A DNA stretch of 28,313 nt from JBEIDK01 sp040383485 (lineage in GTDB: Bacteria; Bacteroidota; Bacteroidia; UBA4408). The notes beneath the pieces are model-generated. The model saw nothing but the letters and a program-made list of their open reading frames with translations, searched no databases and was not told the origin of the DNA. Numbering within the stretch: the first letter of the stretch is position 1; each line of letters begins with the position of its first letter. Positions 1 through 9,592 of the stretch are shown here, in pieces. Location: positions 1 through 28,313 of the forward strand of contig JBEIDK010000030.1 of the NCBI GenBank assembly GCA_040383485.1, in the 5' to 3' direction. Both the position numbers and the translations under genes were made by a program.

Positions 1-1
1 C

Positions 2-3000
2 AATGCACATCCAGTAGTAAATTTAGGAGCAGACGTCACCCAATGTGCTGATGTAGCCTTACCAACTTTAGATGCACAAAATGCAGGTTCAACTTATTTG
101 TGGAATACCACAGAAACCACACAAGCCATAACAACCACCGGAGCAGGAACATACAGTGTAACGGTAACCGATGGCAATGGCTGTTCGTCAACCGATAGTT
201 TTGTGTTGAACATCAATGCAAACCCAGTAGTAAACTTAGGAGTAGATTATAACCAATGTATTAATTCAACATTTGTGATTTCTGCTCCACTAGGATTTAC
301 ATATTTATGGAATGACTTGAGTAATACGACATCTCAAACTTTAACTACTGGCCTTGCTGGAACATATGCTGTAATTATAACTGATGCTAATACATGTACA
401 GGAACTGATAGTATCAATGTAGGTTTCTATACACCTATTAACGCACAATTATTACCTTCACAAAATTCTGCTTGTTTTGGTTCTAGTCCAATTGCACTTA
501 ATCCAAGCTTTAATAATTTAGCAATCGTACAAGATTCATATTATACAAACGATAGTATTCCAGTATTTAATAATGCATTTTATCCAGCGTTGTTATCTAA
601 TAATGGAATATTTACAATCGAATATATGGTTGAAGATATTTATGGGTGTTTAGATTCTGTTTCGACGACTTTAACAATTTTACCTCAACCAATTATTAGT
701 AATGTTCCTAATGAAATATCTATTTGTCAAAATTCATTGCCAATAGTATTATCAGGAGAACTTCCTGTAGGTGGAATTTATTCTGGAAATGGAATAGTTG
801 CTGGAATGTTTAATCCTTCTCAAGCTCAAGTTGGTAATAACTTAGTTTCATATACATATACAGATGCTGGTGGTTGTTCCGCGATTAGTACCAGAAACAT
901 TATTGTTAATGCAATTCCAAATGCAACATTTACTCCATTAGCGCCCGTATGTCAGAATGCACCAAATATAATTCTGCAAGGTGGTGCTCCTGCTGGAGGT
1001 TATTATACCTATAACAATAGTAATTTATTTGGTTCATTTGATTCAGATTCAGCAGGAACATTCTTAATTACTTATAATTATGAATCTATAGAAGGTTGTT
1101 CAAGTGCTGCAACTACCAATTTAATCATTAACCCAGCACCAATTGTTACACTTGGCTCTAATCAGATTTTGTGTGAGGGTAGTGCTCCAATAAATTTAGT
1201 TGGGCAACCAGCTGGCGGAAATTATTTTATTAATTCTGCATCATCAGGTCAACAATTCAATCCTTCATTATATTCGAGTGGTAATTATATAATTACATAT
1301 GTTTATTCAGACATAAATGGATGTACTAGTGATACAACTCAAAATATTTTTATTGCTGACCTTCCACAATTAACTTTTGCTAGTTTAGGTAATGTTTGTG
1401 TTGGCTCACCAGTAGTTGATTTATCTAGTTTTGTTACTCCTTCTTTAGGAACTTTCTATGGTGCTGGTATTAGTGGTAGTAATTTTGATGCAGCAGGCTT
1501 ACCTCTTGGTATTAATACTATTGGATATACATTTACTAACACGTTGGGTTGTACTGATAGTATTACATCGGCAATTTCAATTTATCAATTATCGGCAAAT
1601 GCTGGCTTAAATCAGACAGTTAGTTGTGCGGTGCCAGTCCAACTTCAGGCACAAAGTAATTATCAAGGTCTTGGAAACTTAAATTATTCTTGGAGTCCAT
1701 CAGTTGGTTTAAGTGATTCTTTAATTACCAACCCTGTTGCAGTATTAGGAAGTAATATTAGTTATGTATTAACTGTTTCTGATGGTTCATGTATTTCTAC
1801 AGACACGGTAGATATAAATATTAGTGGTGTGAGTTTTAATGTTGACTTTAACGCAAATCAGCAAGTATTTAATGCTCCTCCATTCAATACAGTATTCCAA
1901 AATTTAACTCCAAATCAACAAGACTTTACTTTTGCTTGGGATTTTGGTGATACTACTGGAACATTTACTTCTGCTCCTCCGGTTATTCATACTTATGCTT
2001 ATAATGGATTCCATACCGTAAAATTAGTGGCAACTAATATTTACACCGGTTGTGTTGATAGTATTATAAAGGTAAATTATATATTCACTTCTGGTTCTGT
2101 TGTTTGTACACATCCTTCCACAATTGGTGGTTCGGCTAGTCAAGCATTTTGTGAAAATGATACATTAACTTTAATTGCTAACCAAGATACTTCTTTCGCT
2201 TATCAATGGAATTATAATGGACTACCTATTTTAGGTGCAAATAATGATTCGATAAATGTTGTTTCACCTGGTTATTATACTGTAACAGTTTATCAAAATA
2301 ATTGTCCAGTGACTTCTAATTTCGTTAGTGTTGTGCAGCAAATTGCTCCTCCGCAACCAAGTATTATATCATCAGGTGGTTTAAATTTCTGTGGAGCAGG
2401 TAATGTAATTTTACAAGCAAGCGCAGGTTATAATTCTTATTCTTGGAGTAACGGATTAACAACTCAAAATATACAAGTTAGTGGTACAGGAGTATATTCT
2501 GTTATTGGATTTAATTCTATTGGTTGCCCAAGCTTACCAGCCACTTTTGCTTTAAATGGCTCTTCTCTTGTTCCGCCTTCTTTATGTGCAGTATCGGTAA
2601 ATAATGCAGGCAAAAATGTTATTACTTGGCAGAAACCAATTACAACATTAATTGATTCGTTTATTGTATACAGAGAGACTAATTCACTAAACCAATTTGT
2701 TGCAATCGATACTGTTTCATACAATAGTATATCGGAGGTAATAGATGAGAATACAGTTATAATTGGTACTGATACCTTAGAGCCAAATCCAAATCAATTT
2801 CCGAATAGGTATGCAATTGCTTTAATTGATAGTTGCGGAAACACTACGTTGCCAGGTGCTGTGCATCGTACTATGCACTTATCGGTGAGTGAAGGCTTTG
2901 GAGGATTCTCTAAACAGTTAATTTGGAATAGTTACGAAGGATACCCAGTTTCTACCTATGAAATATATAGAACTGCGGACACTGTAAATGCTCCATATCA

Positions 3001-3475
3001 AATGATTGATGCTGTTGCTCCTTCAGGTGGTGAGTTAAATCAATACTCAGATTTGAATGCGCCAGGCGATTATTTCTATAAAATAAAGTTGATTTTTGAT
3101 ACTACTTATAATTGTAATCCAGAAGCAGTGGTTAAAAGTCTAATGGCACAACGTAGGTTATCGCAATCAAATATTGGTACCAATAAGATGTTAGGAGAAG
3201 ATTTAGAAGAATTATCTAATGGAATCTCAGCTGATGTTTATCCAAATCCGGCTGCTGGTAAAATCACCTTAAATATAAATCTAGCAGAAAGAGGCAATTT
3301 AGATGTAACTCTTATAAATAACTTAGGTCAAATTATTAAATCGATTAATGCTGGAAGTATTGCTGGTAAAGCAACTATGGCAATTGATTTGTCTAATGTT
3401 GCCCAAGGAGTTTATGAAATAAAAATCTCAACAAACAAATCAAGTATAAGCAAGCGTTTAATTATTAACAGATAA
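2..3475 (+). CDS. T9SS-exported adhesin-like protein with PKD/Ig-like repeats (5' partial)
   Basis: The frame is open to the left window edge, so the N-terminus and signal peptide lie outside; 1157 residues are visible. The visible part is a string of PKD-like/Ig-like modules with a recurring pattern (Cys-x-N-x-P-x-x-L, then a PAGGxYSGxG-like turn, then xYTYTDxxGC). A classical PKD module carries WDFGD near visible residue 646. A fibronectin-III-like section follows (about 870-1050). The last ~80 residues form a type A T9SS sorting domain, with VYPNPAAGKITL near residue 1079 and a basic end (SKRLIINR). By family knowledge this domain sends the protein through the outer membrane to the surface or medium. 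Role as an adhesin or surface-coat protein is inference; no enzymatic domain is seen. It is followed after 38 nt by a paralogue, probably in one operon. The first ~240 nt use more C/G-ending codons than the rest. A TTG at 98 is not a credible start because homologous repeat sequence continues upstream of it. Confidence 0.9.
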   Translation, partial: NAHPVVNLGADVTQCADVALPTLDAQNAGSTYLWNTTETTQAITTTGAGTYSVTVTDGNGCSSTDSFVLNINANPVVNLGVDYNQCINSTFVISAPLGFTYLWNDLSNTTSQTLTTGLAGTYAVIITDANTCTGTDSINVGFYTPINAQLLPSQNSACFGSSPIALNPSFNNLAIVQDSYYTNDSIPVFNNAFYPALLSNNGIFTIEYMVEDIYGCLDSVSTTLTILPQPIISNVPNEISICQNSLPIVLSGELPVGGIYSGNGIVAGMFNPSQAQVGNNLVSYTYTDAGGCSAISTRNIIVNAIPNATFTPLAPVCQNAPNIILQGGAPAGGYYTYNNSNLFGSFDSDSAGTFLITYNYESIEGCSSAATTNLIINPAPIVTLGSNQILCEGSAPINLVGQPAGGNYFINSASSGQQFNPSLYSSGNYIITYVYSDINGCTSDTTQNIFIADLPQLTFASLGNVCVGSPVVDLSSFVTPSLGTFYGAGISGSNFDAAGLPLGINTIGYTFTNTLGCTDSITSAISIYQLSANAGLNQTVSCAVPVQLQAQSNYQGLGNLNYSWSPSVGLSDSLITNPVAVLGSNISYVLTVSDGSCISTDTVDINISGVSFNVDFNANQQVFNAPPFNTVFQNLTPNQQDFTFAWDFGDTTGTFTSAPPVIHTYAYNGFHTVKLVATNIYTGCVDSIIKVNYIFTSGSVVCTHPSTIGGSASQAFCENDTLTLIANQDTSFAYQWNYNGLPILGANNDSINVVSPGYYTVTVYQNNCPVTSNFVSVVQQIAPPQPSIISSGGLNFCGAGNVILQASAGYNSYSWSNGLTTQNIQVSGTGVYSVIGFNSIGCPSLPATFALNGSSLVPPSLCAVSVNNAGKNVITWQKPITTLIDSFIVYRETNSLNQFVAIDTVSYNSISEVIDENTVIIGTDTLEPNPNQFPNRYAIALIDSCGNTTLPGAVHRTMHLSVSEGFGGFSKQLIWNSYEGYPVSTYEIYRTADTVNAPYQMIDAVAPSGGELNQYSDLNAPGDYFYKIKLIFDTTYNCNPEAVVKSLMAQRRLSQSNIGTNKMLGEDLEELSNGISADVYPNPAAGKITLNINLAERGNLDVTLINNLGQIIKSINAGSIAGKATMAIDLSNVAQGVYEIKISTNKSSISKRLIINR

Positions 3476-3513
3476 CATTAAAAGATAAAAAATAAGAACA
3501 TAATTTTATAGGT

Positions 3514-6500
3514 ATGAAAAAAATATTATTAATAACGATTATTTCTATTGCAATAGGCAATTTTAGTTATGCTCAAAGTATTACTTCAGTAACAGTCAAT
3601 AATGGTCCTGCATTTTGTCAAGGTGGCACTATTGATGTTACAACAGTTGTGAGCGGAAGTTTTAATAGCGGAAATGTTTTTTCTGCGGAACTTTCAAACC
3701 CTTCCGGAAGTTTTTTATCAGGTACAACATCATTGGTAATTACTAGTGGTGATGCAGGTAGTTCTTTTATAGCAAATGTTCCAATCGTTTCTAATGTTAG
3801 TGCTCAATATAGAATTAAGGTAAAGTCAACAAATCCGATTCTTGAGTCTACTTCACTTGTAAATTTAACAATTTACCCGAGCGTGAGCTTATCAATAGCG
3901 AATTCTAACTTATGTAGCAGTGGAAATAATTCAAACCCAGTACTACTTACTAAATCTCCAAGCAATGGATCATTTGCGGGTTCAAGTGGCGCAATTGGTA
4001 ACAATTTTTACCCTACACTAGCTCCTATTGGAAATAATGTTATCAAGTATTACATTCCAAATTCGATTTGTAATGATACTGCTACCATTAATGTTACTGT
4101 AAATCAAACTCCTGCTACTCCATTACTCTCAGGCAATAATGTTCTTTGTCCTTCCATTAATGATACACTTTTTGTTACCAATTATAATTCGCTTTATCTG
4201 TATAGTTCATTTAATGGTAGCACTAACTTGAATAACTCAAATGATACAATAATTGTATCTGTTGGCGGCGCTTATTCTGTAGTTGCAAACAATAATGGTT
4301 GTTCATCAACTTCACAGACCCTTAATGTTACTCAATCATCAGCTCCAGCAAGCTTTTCAATAAATGCTCCTACAACAATTTGCAAAAGCAACAACCCTAT
4401 ATTATTATCGGGTATACCTGCAGGTGGAAGTTTTGGAAATAATAATGTTATTGGAGGCTATTTTACACCATTAACAGTAGGGTCTAATCTAATTTCTTAT
4501 TCTATACAAAATCAATTTGGATGTGTATTTAATACCACTCAAACAATCACAGTTACTCCAAGTGATTCAATTTTATTTACACAAATTGCTCCCGTATGTT
4601 TAAGCGGTTCTCCTGTTAATTTAAGTACTTTGTTCTCGGTAAACGGAGTTGGAGGTAGCAATATTACATATATCGGTAACGGTATTCAAAATGGATTCTT
4701 TAATCCTGTCTTGGCTGGTATTGGTTCACAAACTATTACTTGTAACTCAGTAAATTCATTTGGTTGTAATGCTACAGCCATAGGAAATATAACTGTGTTG
4801 TCAAACGATAATATTAATTTTAATGCTCCAACAAGTATTTGTAACGGAAGTGATTCTATCATTTTAGTGGCCACTCCACTTGGTGGTATCTTTTCAGGAA
4901 ATGGTGTTGTCAATGGTGTATTCTTTCCTTCAATTGCTGGGTTAGGAAATCATCAAATTACTTACACAACATTAAATTCATCAACTACTTGTTCATCTTC
5001 ATCAACTGTTAGTATTAATGTTTACAATTTATCAATTAACGCTGGTTCTGATGTAACTATTAATTGTGGAACACCAACAAATTTAAATGCTACAACAAAT
5101 TATCAAGGCAATAATGTAGTATTGTATTCTTGGAGTCCAAGCAATGGTCTAAGTAATTCAAGTATTGCAAATCCAATATGTAGTGCCAACAATACTACAA
5201 ATTATATTGTTACAGCAAATGTAAACGGATGTTCAAATATTGATTCAATAAATGTTACAGTAAATCAAGCACAGTTTAATGTTAACTTTACCAATCAATC
5301 TATTTTTACTGCGCCACCTTTTAATGTTGCATTTTCAAATAACACTCCAAATCCTGCCTTGTATTCTTTTGTTTGGGATTTTGGCGATGGTTCTACATTA
5401 AACTCAAATAGCTTAACGGTAGTGCATCAATATTTTGCAAACGATTCATTTAATGTAAGTTTAACAGCAACCAATTTACAGACAGGTTGTGTTAGTTCAT
5501 ATTCAGTGCAAAACTCTGTAATTACATCAAATGCATGTACTCATACCGCAACTATTAATGAAACAAGTCCTATTAATGGATGTGCTGGCGATAATATTTT
5601 ATTAACTTGTAATACTATTCCTGGAGCACAATATCAATGGAATTTGAATGGCTTTCCTATTAGTGGTGCTCCAAACTCTTCATATAACGCTACACAAGGA
5701 GGCACATACACCGTTACCCTATTTTTAAATGGTTGCCCACAATCGTCTGCTCCTGTTCAAGTAATATTAGCGCCAAGTCCTGCAACACCAAATATTACTA
5801 TTTTAGGCAATATTGTTTTTTGTGGTGGTGGAACTACTACACTATCAGCCAATGCAGGATTTACTAGTTATCAATGGAGAATAAATGGTAATAACATTGT
5901 TACTAATGGAAATAGTCAAAACCTAGTAGTAAGTCAGACAGGTTACTATTCAGTTGTTGCAACATCAAATGGATGTACTTCTATATCTGCACAACAAGCA
6001 GTTAATAATTCTTTTTTAGCTCCTCCAAATATGTGTGTAATTTCTATCGATACTATTGTAAATAAGCCAGTTGTTGAATGGAATAAGCCAAACAATATGT
6101 CCGGTATAAATGGTTACTATTTAATGAGAGAATCTTCAATTGCAGACGTTTATGATACTTTAAAAGTAAATGGAAATGTATTAATTCCTAATAATGCATT
6201 AAGTAGTGTCATTGATTTTGGCGTTTCGGTTCCCAACTCGGTTATAGTTAATACAAACAATCGTTCCTATAAATATAAATTAGCGATACAAGACACTTGT
6301 TTAAGCACAACCTTGCCAAGCTCTTATCACAAAACTATTTTATTACAAACGAGTATTGGGGTAGGTAATCAGGTCAATTTGTTATGGAATAATTACGAAG
6401 GCTTACCTGTTACAAGTTATAACATTAAGAGAAGAAGTGAGAATTATCCTCAATTCGATACAACTATTGCAACTGTTGCAGCATCTAGTGGTCAAATAAA

Positions 6501-6945
6501 CTTATATACAGATTATATACCAAATATTTTGGGTACATATTACTATAGAATTGATTTGGTTCCAACCAACAACTATCAATGTAGCCCAACAGTAAAATCA
6601 AATGATCCAGATAGGGCGCAACGCAGACTTTCACAATCAAATATTGGTACCAATAAAACCATTGCTAATGGATTAGCTGAAATACTGAGTAAAAATGAAT
6701 TTAAAGTTTCTCCGAACCCAAGCGATGGACATTTTAATGTTTCATACAAAACGTTTAGTAAAGAAAATATTACTATAGAAGTAACCAATATTTTAGGAAC
6801 ATCATTACATTATGAAACATGGAATTTGGGCGGCATTGATGGAAATAAAATGTTGCATTTAAATAACTTGAGCAATGGGGTTTATTTTGTAAACTTTAAA
6901 CAAGGTAACAAAACAAATACGATAAAGGTAGTGATTGCCAACTAG
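3514..6945 (+). CDS. T9SS-exported adhesin-like protein with PKD/Ig-like repeats, paralogue of the preceding gene
   Basis: A complete 1143-residue protein. It starts at ATG with a Sec signal peptide (MKKILLITIISIAIGNFSYA, cleavage expected before Q21). Then come PKD-like/Ig-like modules, each with paired Cys and GxFxG/GxGxxxIxY turns. A PKD module with WDFGDGS lies near residue 620, a fibronectin-III-like region follows at about 880-1045, and a T9SS type A sorting domain begins near residue 1062 (VSPNPSDGHFNVSY) and runs to the C-terminus. The module order and many residues match the upstream protein, including the short linker AQRRLSQSNIGTNK just before the sorting domain, so the two arose by tandem duplication. 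Spacing of 38 nt and the terminator directly behind this gene suggest the pair ends one transcription unit. Surface adhesion or matrix function is inferred from architecture only. Confidence 0.92.
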   Translation: MKKILLITIISIAIGNFSYAQSITSVTVNNGPAFCQGGTIDVTTVVSGSFNSGNVFSAELSNPSGSFLSGTTSLVITSGDAGSSFIANVPIVSNVSAQYRIKVKSTNPILESTSLVNLTIYPSVSLSIANSNLCSSGNNSNPVLLTKSPSNGSFAGSSGAIGNNFYPTLAPIGNNVIKYYIPNSICNDTATINVTVNQTPATPLLSGNNVLCPSINDTLFVTNYNSLYLYSSFNGSTNLNNSNDTIIVSVGGAYSVVANNNGCSSTSQTLNVTQSSAPASFSINAPTTICKSNNPILLSGIPAGGSFGNNNVIGGYFTPLTVGSNLISYSIQNQFGCVFNTTQTITVTPSDSILFTQIAPVCLSGSPVNLSTLFSVNGVGGSNITYIGNGIQNGFFNPVLAGIGSQTITCNSVNSFGCNATAIGNITVLSNDNINFNAPTSICNGSDSIILVATPLGGIFSGNGVVNGVFFPSIAGLGNHQITYTTLNSSTTCSSSSTVSINVYNLSINAGSDVTINCGTPTNLNATTNYQGNNVVLYSWSPSNGLSNSSIANPICSANNTTNYIVTANVNGCSNIDSINVTVNQAQFNVNFTNQSIFTAPPFNVAFSNNTPNPALYSFVWDFGDGSTLNSNSLTVVHQYFANDSFNVSLTATNLQTGCVSSYSVQNSVITSNACTHTATINETSPINGCAGDNILLTCNTIPGAQYQWNLNGFPISGAPNSSYNATQGGTYTVTLFLNGCPQSSAPVQVILAPSPATPNITILGNIVFCGGGTTTLSANAGFTSYQWRINGNNIVTNGNSQNLVVSQTGYYSVVATSNGCTSISAQQAVNNSFLAPPNMCVISIDTIVNKPVVEWNKPNNMSGINGYYLMRESSIADVYDTLKVNGNVLIPNNALSSVIDFGVSVPNSVIVNTNNRSYKYKLAIQDTCLSTTLPSSYHKTILLQTSIGVGNQVNLLWNNYEGLPVTSYNIKRRSENYPQFDTTIATVAASSGQINLYTDYIPNILGTYYYRIDLVPTNNYQCSPTVKSNDPDRAQRRLSQSNIGTNKTIANGLAEILSKNEFKVSPNPSDGHFNVSYKTFSKENITIEVTNILGTSLHYETWNLGGIDGNKMLHLNNLSNGVYFVNFKQGNKTNTIKVVIAN

Positions 6946-6967
6946 AAAGAATTTTAATTGTTAGTTG

Positions 6968-6998
6968 AAGGCGTGAAGTTTTAATTTCACGCCTTTTT
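6968..6998 (+). terminator. Rho-independent terminator after the adhesin pair
   Basis: A perfect 10-bp stem (AAGGCGTGAA at 6968-6977 with TTCACGCCTT at 6986-6995), an 8-nt loop and a run of T at 6994-6998. It lies 23 nt after the stop codon of the second adhesin gene. Confidence 0.85.
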
Positions 6999-7138
6999 CA
7001 TTGTGAAAAATAATTTTGTTGCTTCAAATAAATTTGTATTATTGCATTCATATTCTTAGCCACATCGGCTTAAAAAGATTCCAAACAAAACGATTATTCC
7101 AAATTTATTAAAACAAAAGATCAATATTTTTTTACTTC

Positions 7139-9022
7139 ATGCACAGTATCATAGAACTGAATGCGCTAGAATTTGATGCGCTTAAAAACATTGCAAACAA
7201 CCTTAAAATTTCTATCATTTCAAATGTTTCTAAAGAAGATTTGATATTGAAAATCATTGAGAAAGAGTCAGGCATTTCAATAAATGAAACGCAAGAAAAT
7301 GCTTCTGAGAAAGAAGTAGTAACTAAGAAAAGAGTTGTTAAGCCTAAAGCTAAAACTAATGAAATTGTTGAGGAATTGCCAGCAATAAATGAAGGAGCAA
7401 AAGTTGAAGAAAAGAAAATTCAAGTGAAACGTCCAAGAAAAGTTTCGACCGCTAACAATCAACCTATTTTTTCAGAAGTAAACGAAGATGATAGAAAAAA
7501 TATAGAGCCAGTCATTGTAAATGATATTCCAGAAAAAGTAACTGTAGTTGAGGATGTTGCGGAAATTACAACAGAAGCTGAAAAAAGCCCAGCTATTTCA
7601 ACAGAAGTGCCTAACAACGGTTCGGATTTAACAGAAACTGAAAACGCTAATAAACCAAAAGTTCCTAATACACCTCATAATCCTAAGCAAACTCATCATC
7701 CAAAGCATTCTAATGTTAATGTAGAAAGTAATCATCAAAATGTTAGTATTGAGCCTAGTTCAGATTTAAATAATATTAATCAGAATGGCAATCAGAATGG
7801 TGTTCAGAATAATAATCCCAACCAAGAGCGCAATAATGATTTAAATAATGAACGCAACCTTCAGAGACAAAAAGAAAATAGAATTAGAGAAGAGTTATTT
7901 AATTTTGAAGGGGTAATTGCTACTGAAGGTGTATTAGAGATAATGCCGGATGGTTACGGTTTTTTAAGAAGCCCCGACTATAATTATTTAAATAGTCCTG
8001 ATGATGTTTATGTTTCTCAATCACAAATAAAATTATTCGGATTAAAAACTGGTGATACAGTTTATGGAGCTATTCGTCCTCCAAGAGAAGGTGAAAAGTT
8101 TTTCCCTCTTATAAAAGTTGAGAAAATAAATGGCAGAGACCCAGCTTGGGTGCGTGACCGTGTACCATTTGACTTTTTGACTCCATTATTCCCATTCGAA
8201 AAATTAAACCTAACAAATAAATACAAGCCATCACTCTCTACAAGAGTTGTAGATATGGTAGCACCAATAGGAAAAGGACAACGCGGTTTAATAGTTGCTC
8301 AACCAAAAACAGGTAAAACTATTCTATTGCAAGAAATAGCAAATGCAATAGCAGCAAATCATCCAGAAGTTTATTTAATTGTTTTATTAATTGATGAACG
8401 ACCTGAAGAGGTAACTGAAATGAGCAGAAATGTTAGAGCAGAAGTAATAGCGAGTACCTTTGACGAGCCTGCTGACAAACACGTGAAAATTGCAAACATT
8501 GTTTTAGAAAAAGCAAAAAGATTAGTTGAATGTGGTCATGACGTTTGTATTCTTCTTGATTCAATTACGCGTTTGGCAAGAGCATATAACACAGTACAAC
8601 CTGCTTCAGGAAAAATTTTAAGTGGAGGTGTCGATGCAAATGCTTTGCATAAGCCAAAACGATTTTTTGGTGCAGCACGTAAAATTGAAAATGGAGGTTC
8701 TTTAACTATTCTTGCTACTGCACTTACTGAAACTGGTAGTAAAATGGATGAGGTTATCTTTGAAGAGTTTAAAGGAACAGGTAATATGGAGTTGCAACTT
8801 GATAGAAGAATTAGTAATAAGAGGATATTCCCTGCGATAGATATTGTAGCTAGTAGCACACGACGCGATGACTTGCTGATGGACAAAGATATGCTAAAGA
8901 GAATTTGGGTAATGCGAAACCACCTTGCAGATATGACTCCGGTAGAAGCAATGGAATTTTTACGTGACAGAATTAAGAACACTCAAACTAATGAAGAGTT
9001 TTTATTAGGAATGAATTCATAA
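7139..9022 (+). CDS. rho: Transcription termination factor Rho
   Basis: Hexameric RNA helicase that ends transcription of untranslated RNA; cytoplasmic. The 627 residues are much longer than E. coli Rho (419). Order of parts: Rho N-terminal SAP-like helical domain (about 1-43); a long low-complexity linker (about 50-245) rich in Glu/Lys, then Asn/Gln/His; the OB-fold RNA-binding domain (about 258-330, with EIMPDGYGFLR); and the RecA-like ATPase. Walker A is AQPKTGKT near 387-394 and Walker B is VCILLDS near 468. The Q- and R-loop regions are present (GGVDANALHKPKRFFGAAR, then FKGTGNMELQLDR). An enlarged N-terminal insert is typical of Bacteroidota Rho. ATG 7139 is preceded by ~190 nt after a terminator, so rho has its own promoter; TAAATTTG at 7029-7036 resembles a Bacteroidota -7 element, but no well-spaced -33 TTTG is visible. 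Confidence 0.98.
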   Translation: MHSIIELNALEFDALKNIANNLKISIISNVSKEDLILKIIEKESGISINETQENASEKEVVTKKRVVKPKAKTNEIVEELPAINEGAKVEEKKIQVKRPRKVSTANNQPIFSEVNEDDRKNIEPVIVNDIPEKVTVVEDVAEITTEAEKSPAISTEVPNNGSDLTETENANKPKVPNTPHNPKQTHHPKHSNVNVESNHQNVSIEPSSDLNNINQNGNQNGVQNNNPNQERNNDLNNERNLQRQKENRIREELFNFEGVIATEGVLEIMPDGYGFLRSPDYNYLNSPDDVYVSQSQIKLFGLKTGDTVYGAIRPPREGEKFFPLIKVEKINGRDPAWVRDRVPFDFLTPLFPFEKLNLTNKYKPSLSTRVVDMVAPIGKGQRGLIVAQPKTGKTILLQEIANAIAANHPEVYLIVLLIDERPEEVTEMSRNVRAEVIASTFDEPADKHVKIANIVLEKAKRLVECGHDVCILLDSITRLARAYNTVQPASGKILSGGVDANALHKPKRFFGAARKIENGGSLTILATALTETGSKMDEVIFEEFKGTGNMELQLDRRISNKRIFPAIDIVASSTRRDDLLMDKDMLKRIWVMRNHLADMTPVEAMEFLRDRIKNTQTNEEFLLGMNS

Positions 9023-9035
9023 AAACAATTTTATT

Positions 9036-9548
9036 ATGGATGACAAATCATTCTTTGATAGATTTTCAGGCTTAAAATTCGGTGTAATAGTAGCATGCAT
9101 TTCTTCGGCTTGGATGTTGTATCTTTTCATCACAAAGTCAGTAATAAGTCCTTCTTCTAGGTTTTCATTATTACTAATTCCGCTTTGTTTATTTGTAGGT
9201 ATTTTTTTGGCTATTAAATCAGCCCGAAAAAAAAATAATGATAAACTCTCATTTTCTGAAGGACTTAAAGTTGGACTGCAGACTGCTGTAGCCTATTCAA
9301 TTATAATGGCTGTGGTTACATTTATTTGTCAAGCCATTATATACCCCGAATTTAGTATTGATGCCATTGCCAACGCCAAAGAAAGAGGTATACAAGAAAA
9401 AGTAAATCCTAAATTAATGGCTGATGTATTGTCGAAAATGAAGGAAGACGTCAAGGTAGGTTCACAAGTTACTAAAACCATTTTTGGCGGATTATTAACT
9501 GGCACAATTTGCTCCGTTCTTTTTTCACTGCTTATGAAAAAGGAATAA
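9036..9548 (+). CDS. DUF4199-like small membrane protein
   Basis: A 170-residue protein with four predicted transmembrane segments (about residues 14-34, 43-60, 85-107 and 147-165) and a charged loop rich in Lys/Glu between segments three and four. The layout, with a GLKxGLxTAVxYSIIMA-type third segment followed by a YPEF/Lys-rich loop and a Gly-rich last segment, matches the DUF4199 family that is widespread in Bacteroidota and has no established function. The family assignment is from recall of the pattern, not from a search. It starts 13 nt after the rho stop codon and is probably co-transcribed with it. It converges on murF. Confidence 0.75.
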   Translation: MDDKSFFDRFSGLKFGVIVACISSAWMLYLFITKSVISPSSRFSLLLIPLCLFVGIFLAIKSARKKNNDKLSFSEGLKVGLQTAVAYSIIMAVVTFICQAIIYPEFSIDAIANAKERGIQEKVNPKLMADVLSKMKEDVKVGSQVTKTIFGGLLTGTICSVLFSLLMKKE

Positions 9549-9564
9549 TTTTTATTGTAAAGTT

Positions 9565-9592
9565 CTAGTTTATAAATATTGAACTAGTTTTT
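9565..9592 (+). terminator. Weak possible terminator between convergent genes
   Basis: CTAGTT (9565-9570) can pair with AACTAG (9582-9587), followed by a T run at 9588-9592. It sits 16 nt past the membrane-protein stop and overlaps the last codons of the convergent murF. The stem is only 6 bp and AT-rich, so this is tentative. Confidence 0.35.

Noticed and set aside
1..3475. Repeated adhesin modules as a CRISPR or satellite array
   Set aside because: The periodicity is at the protein level, with long diverged units in one open frame.
8536..8982. Minus-strand frames inside rho and other large genes
   Set aside because: They are antisense shadows of clear coding sequence with no family resemblance of their own.
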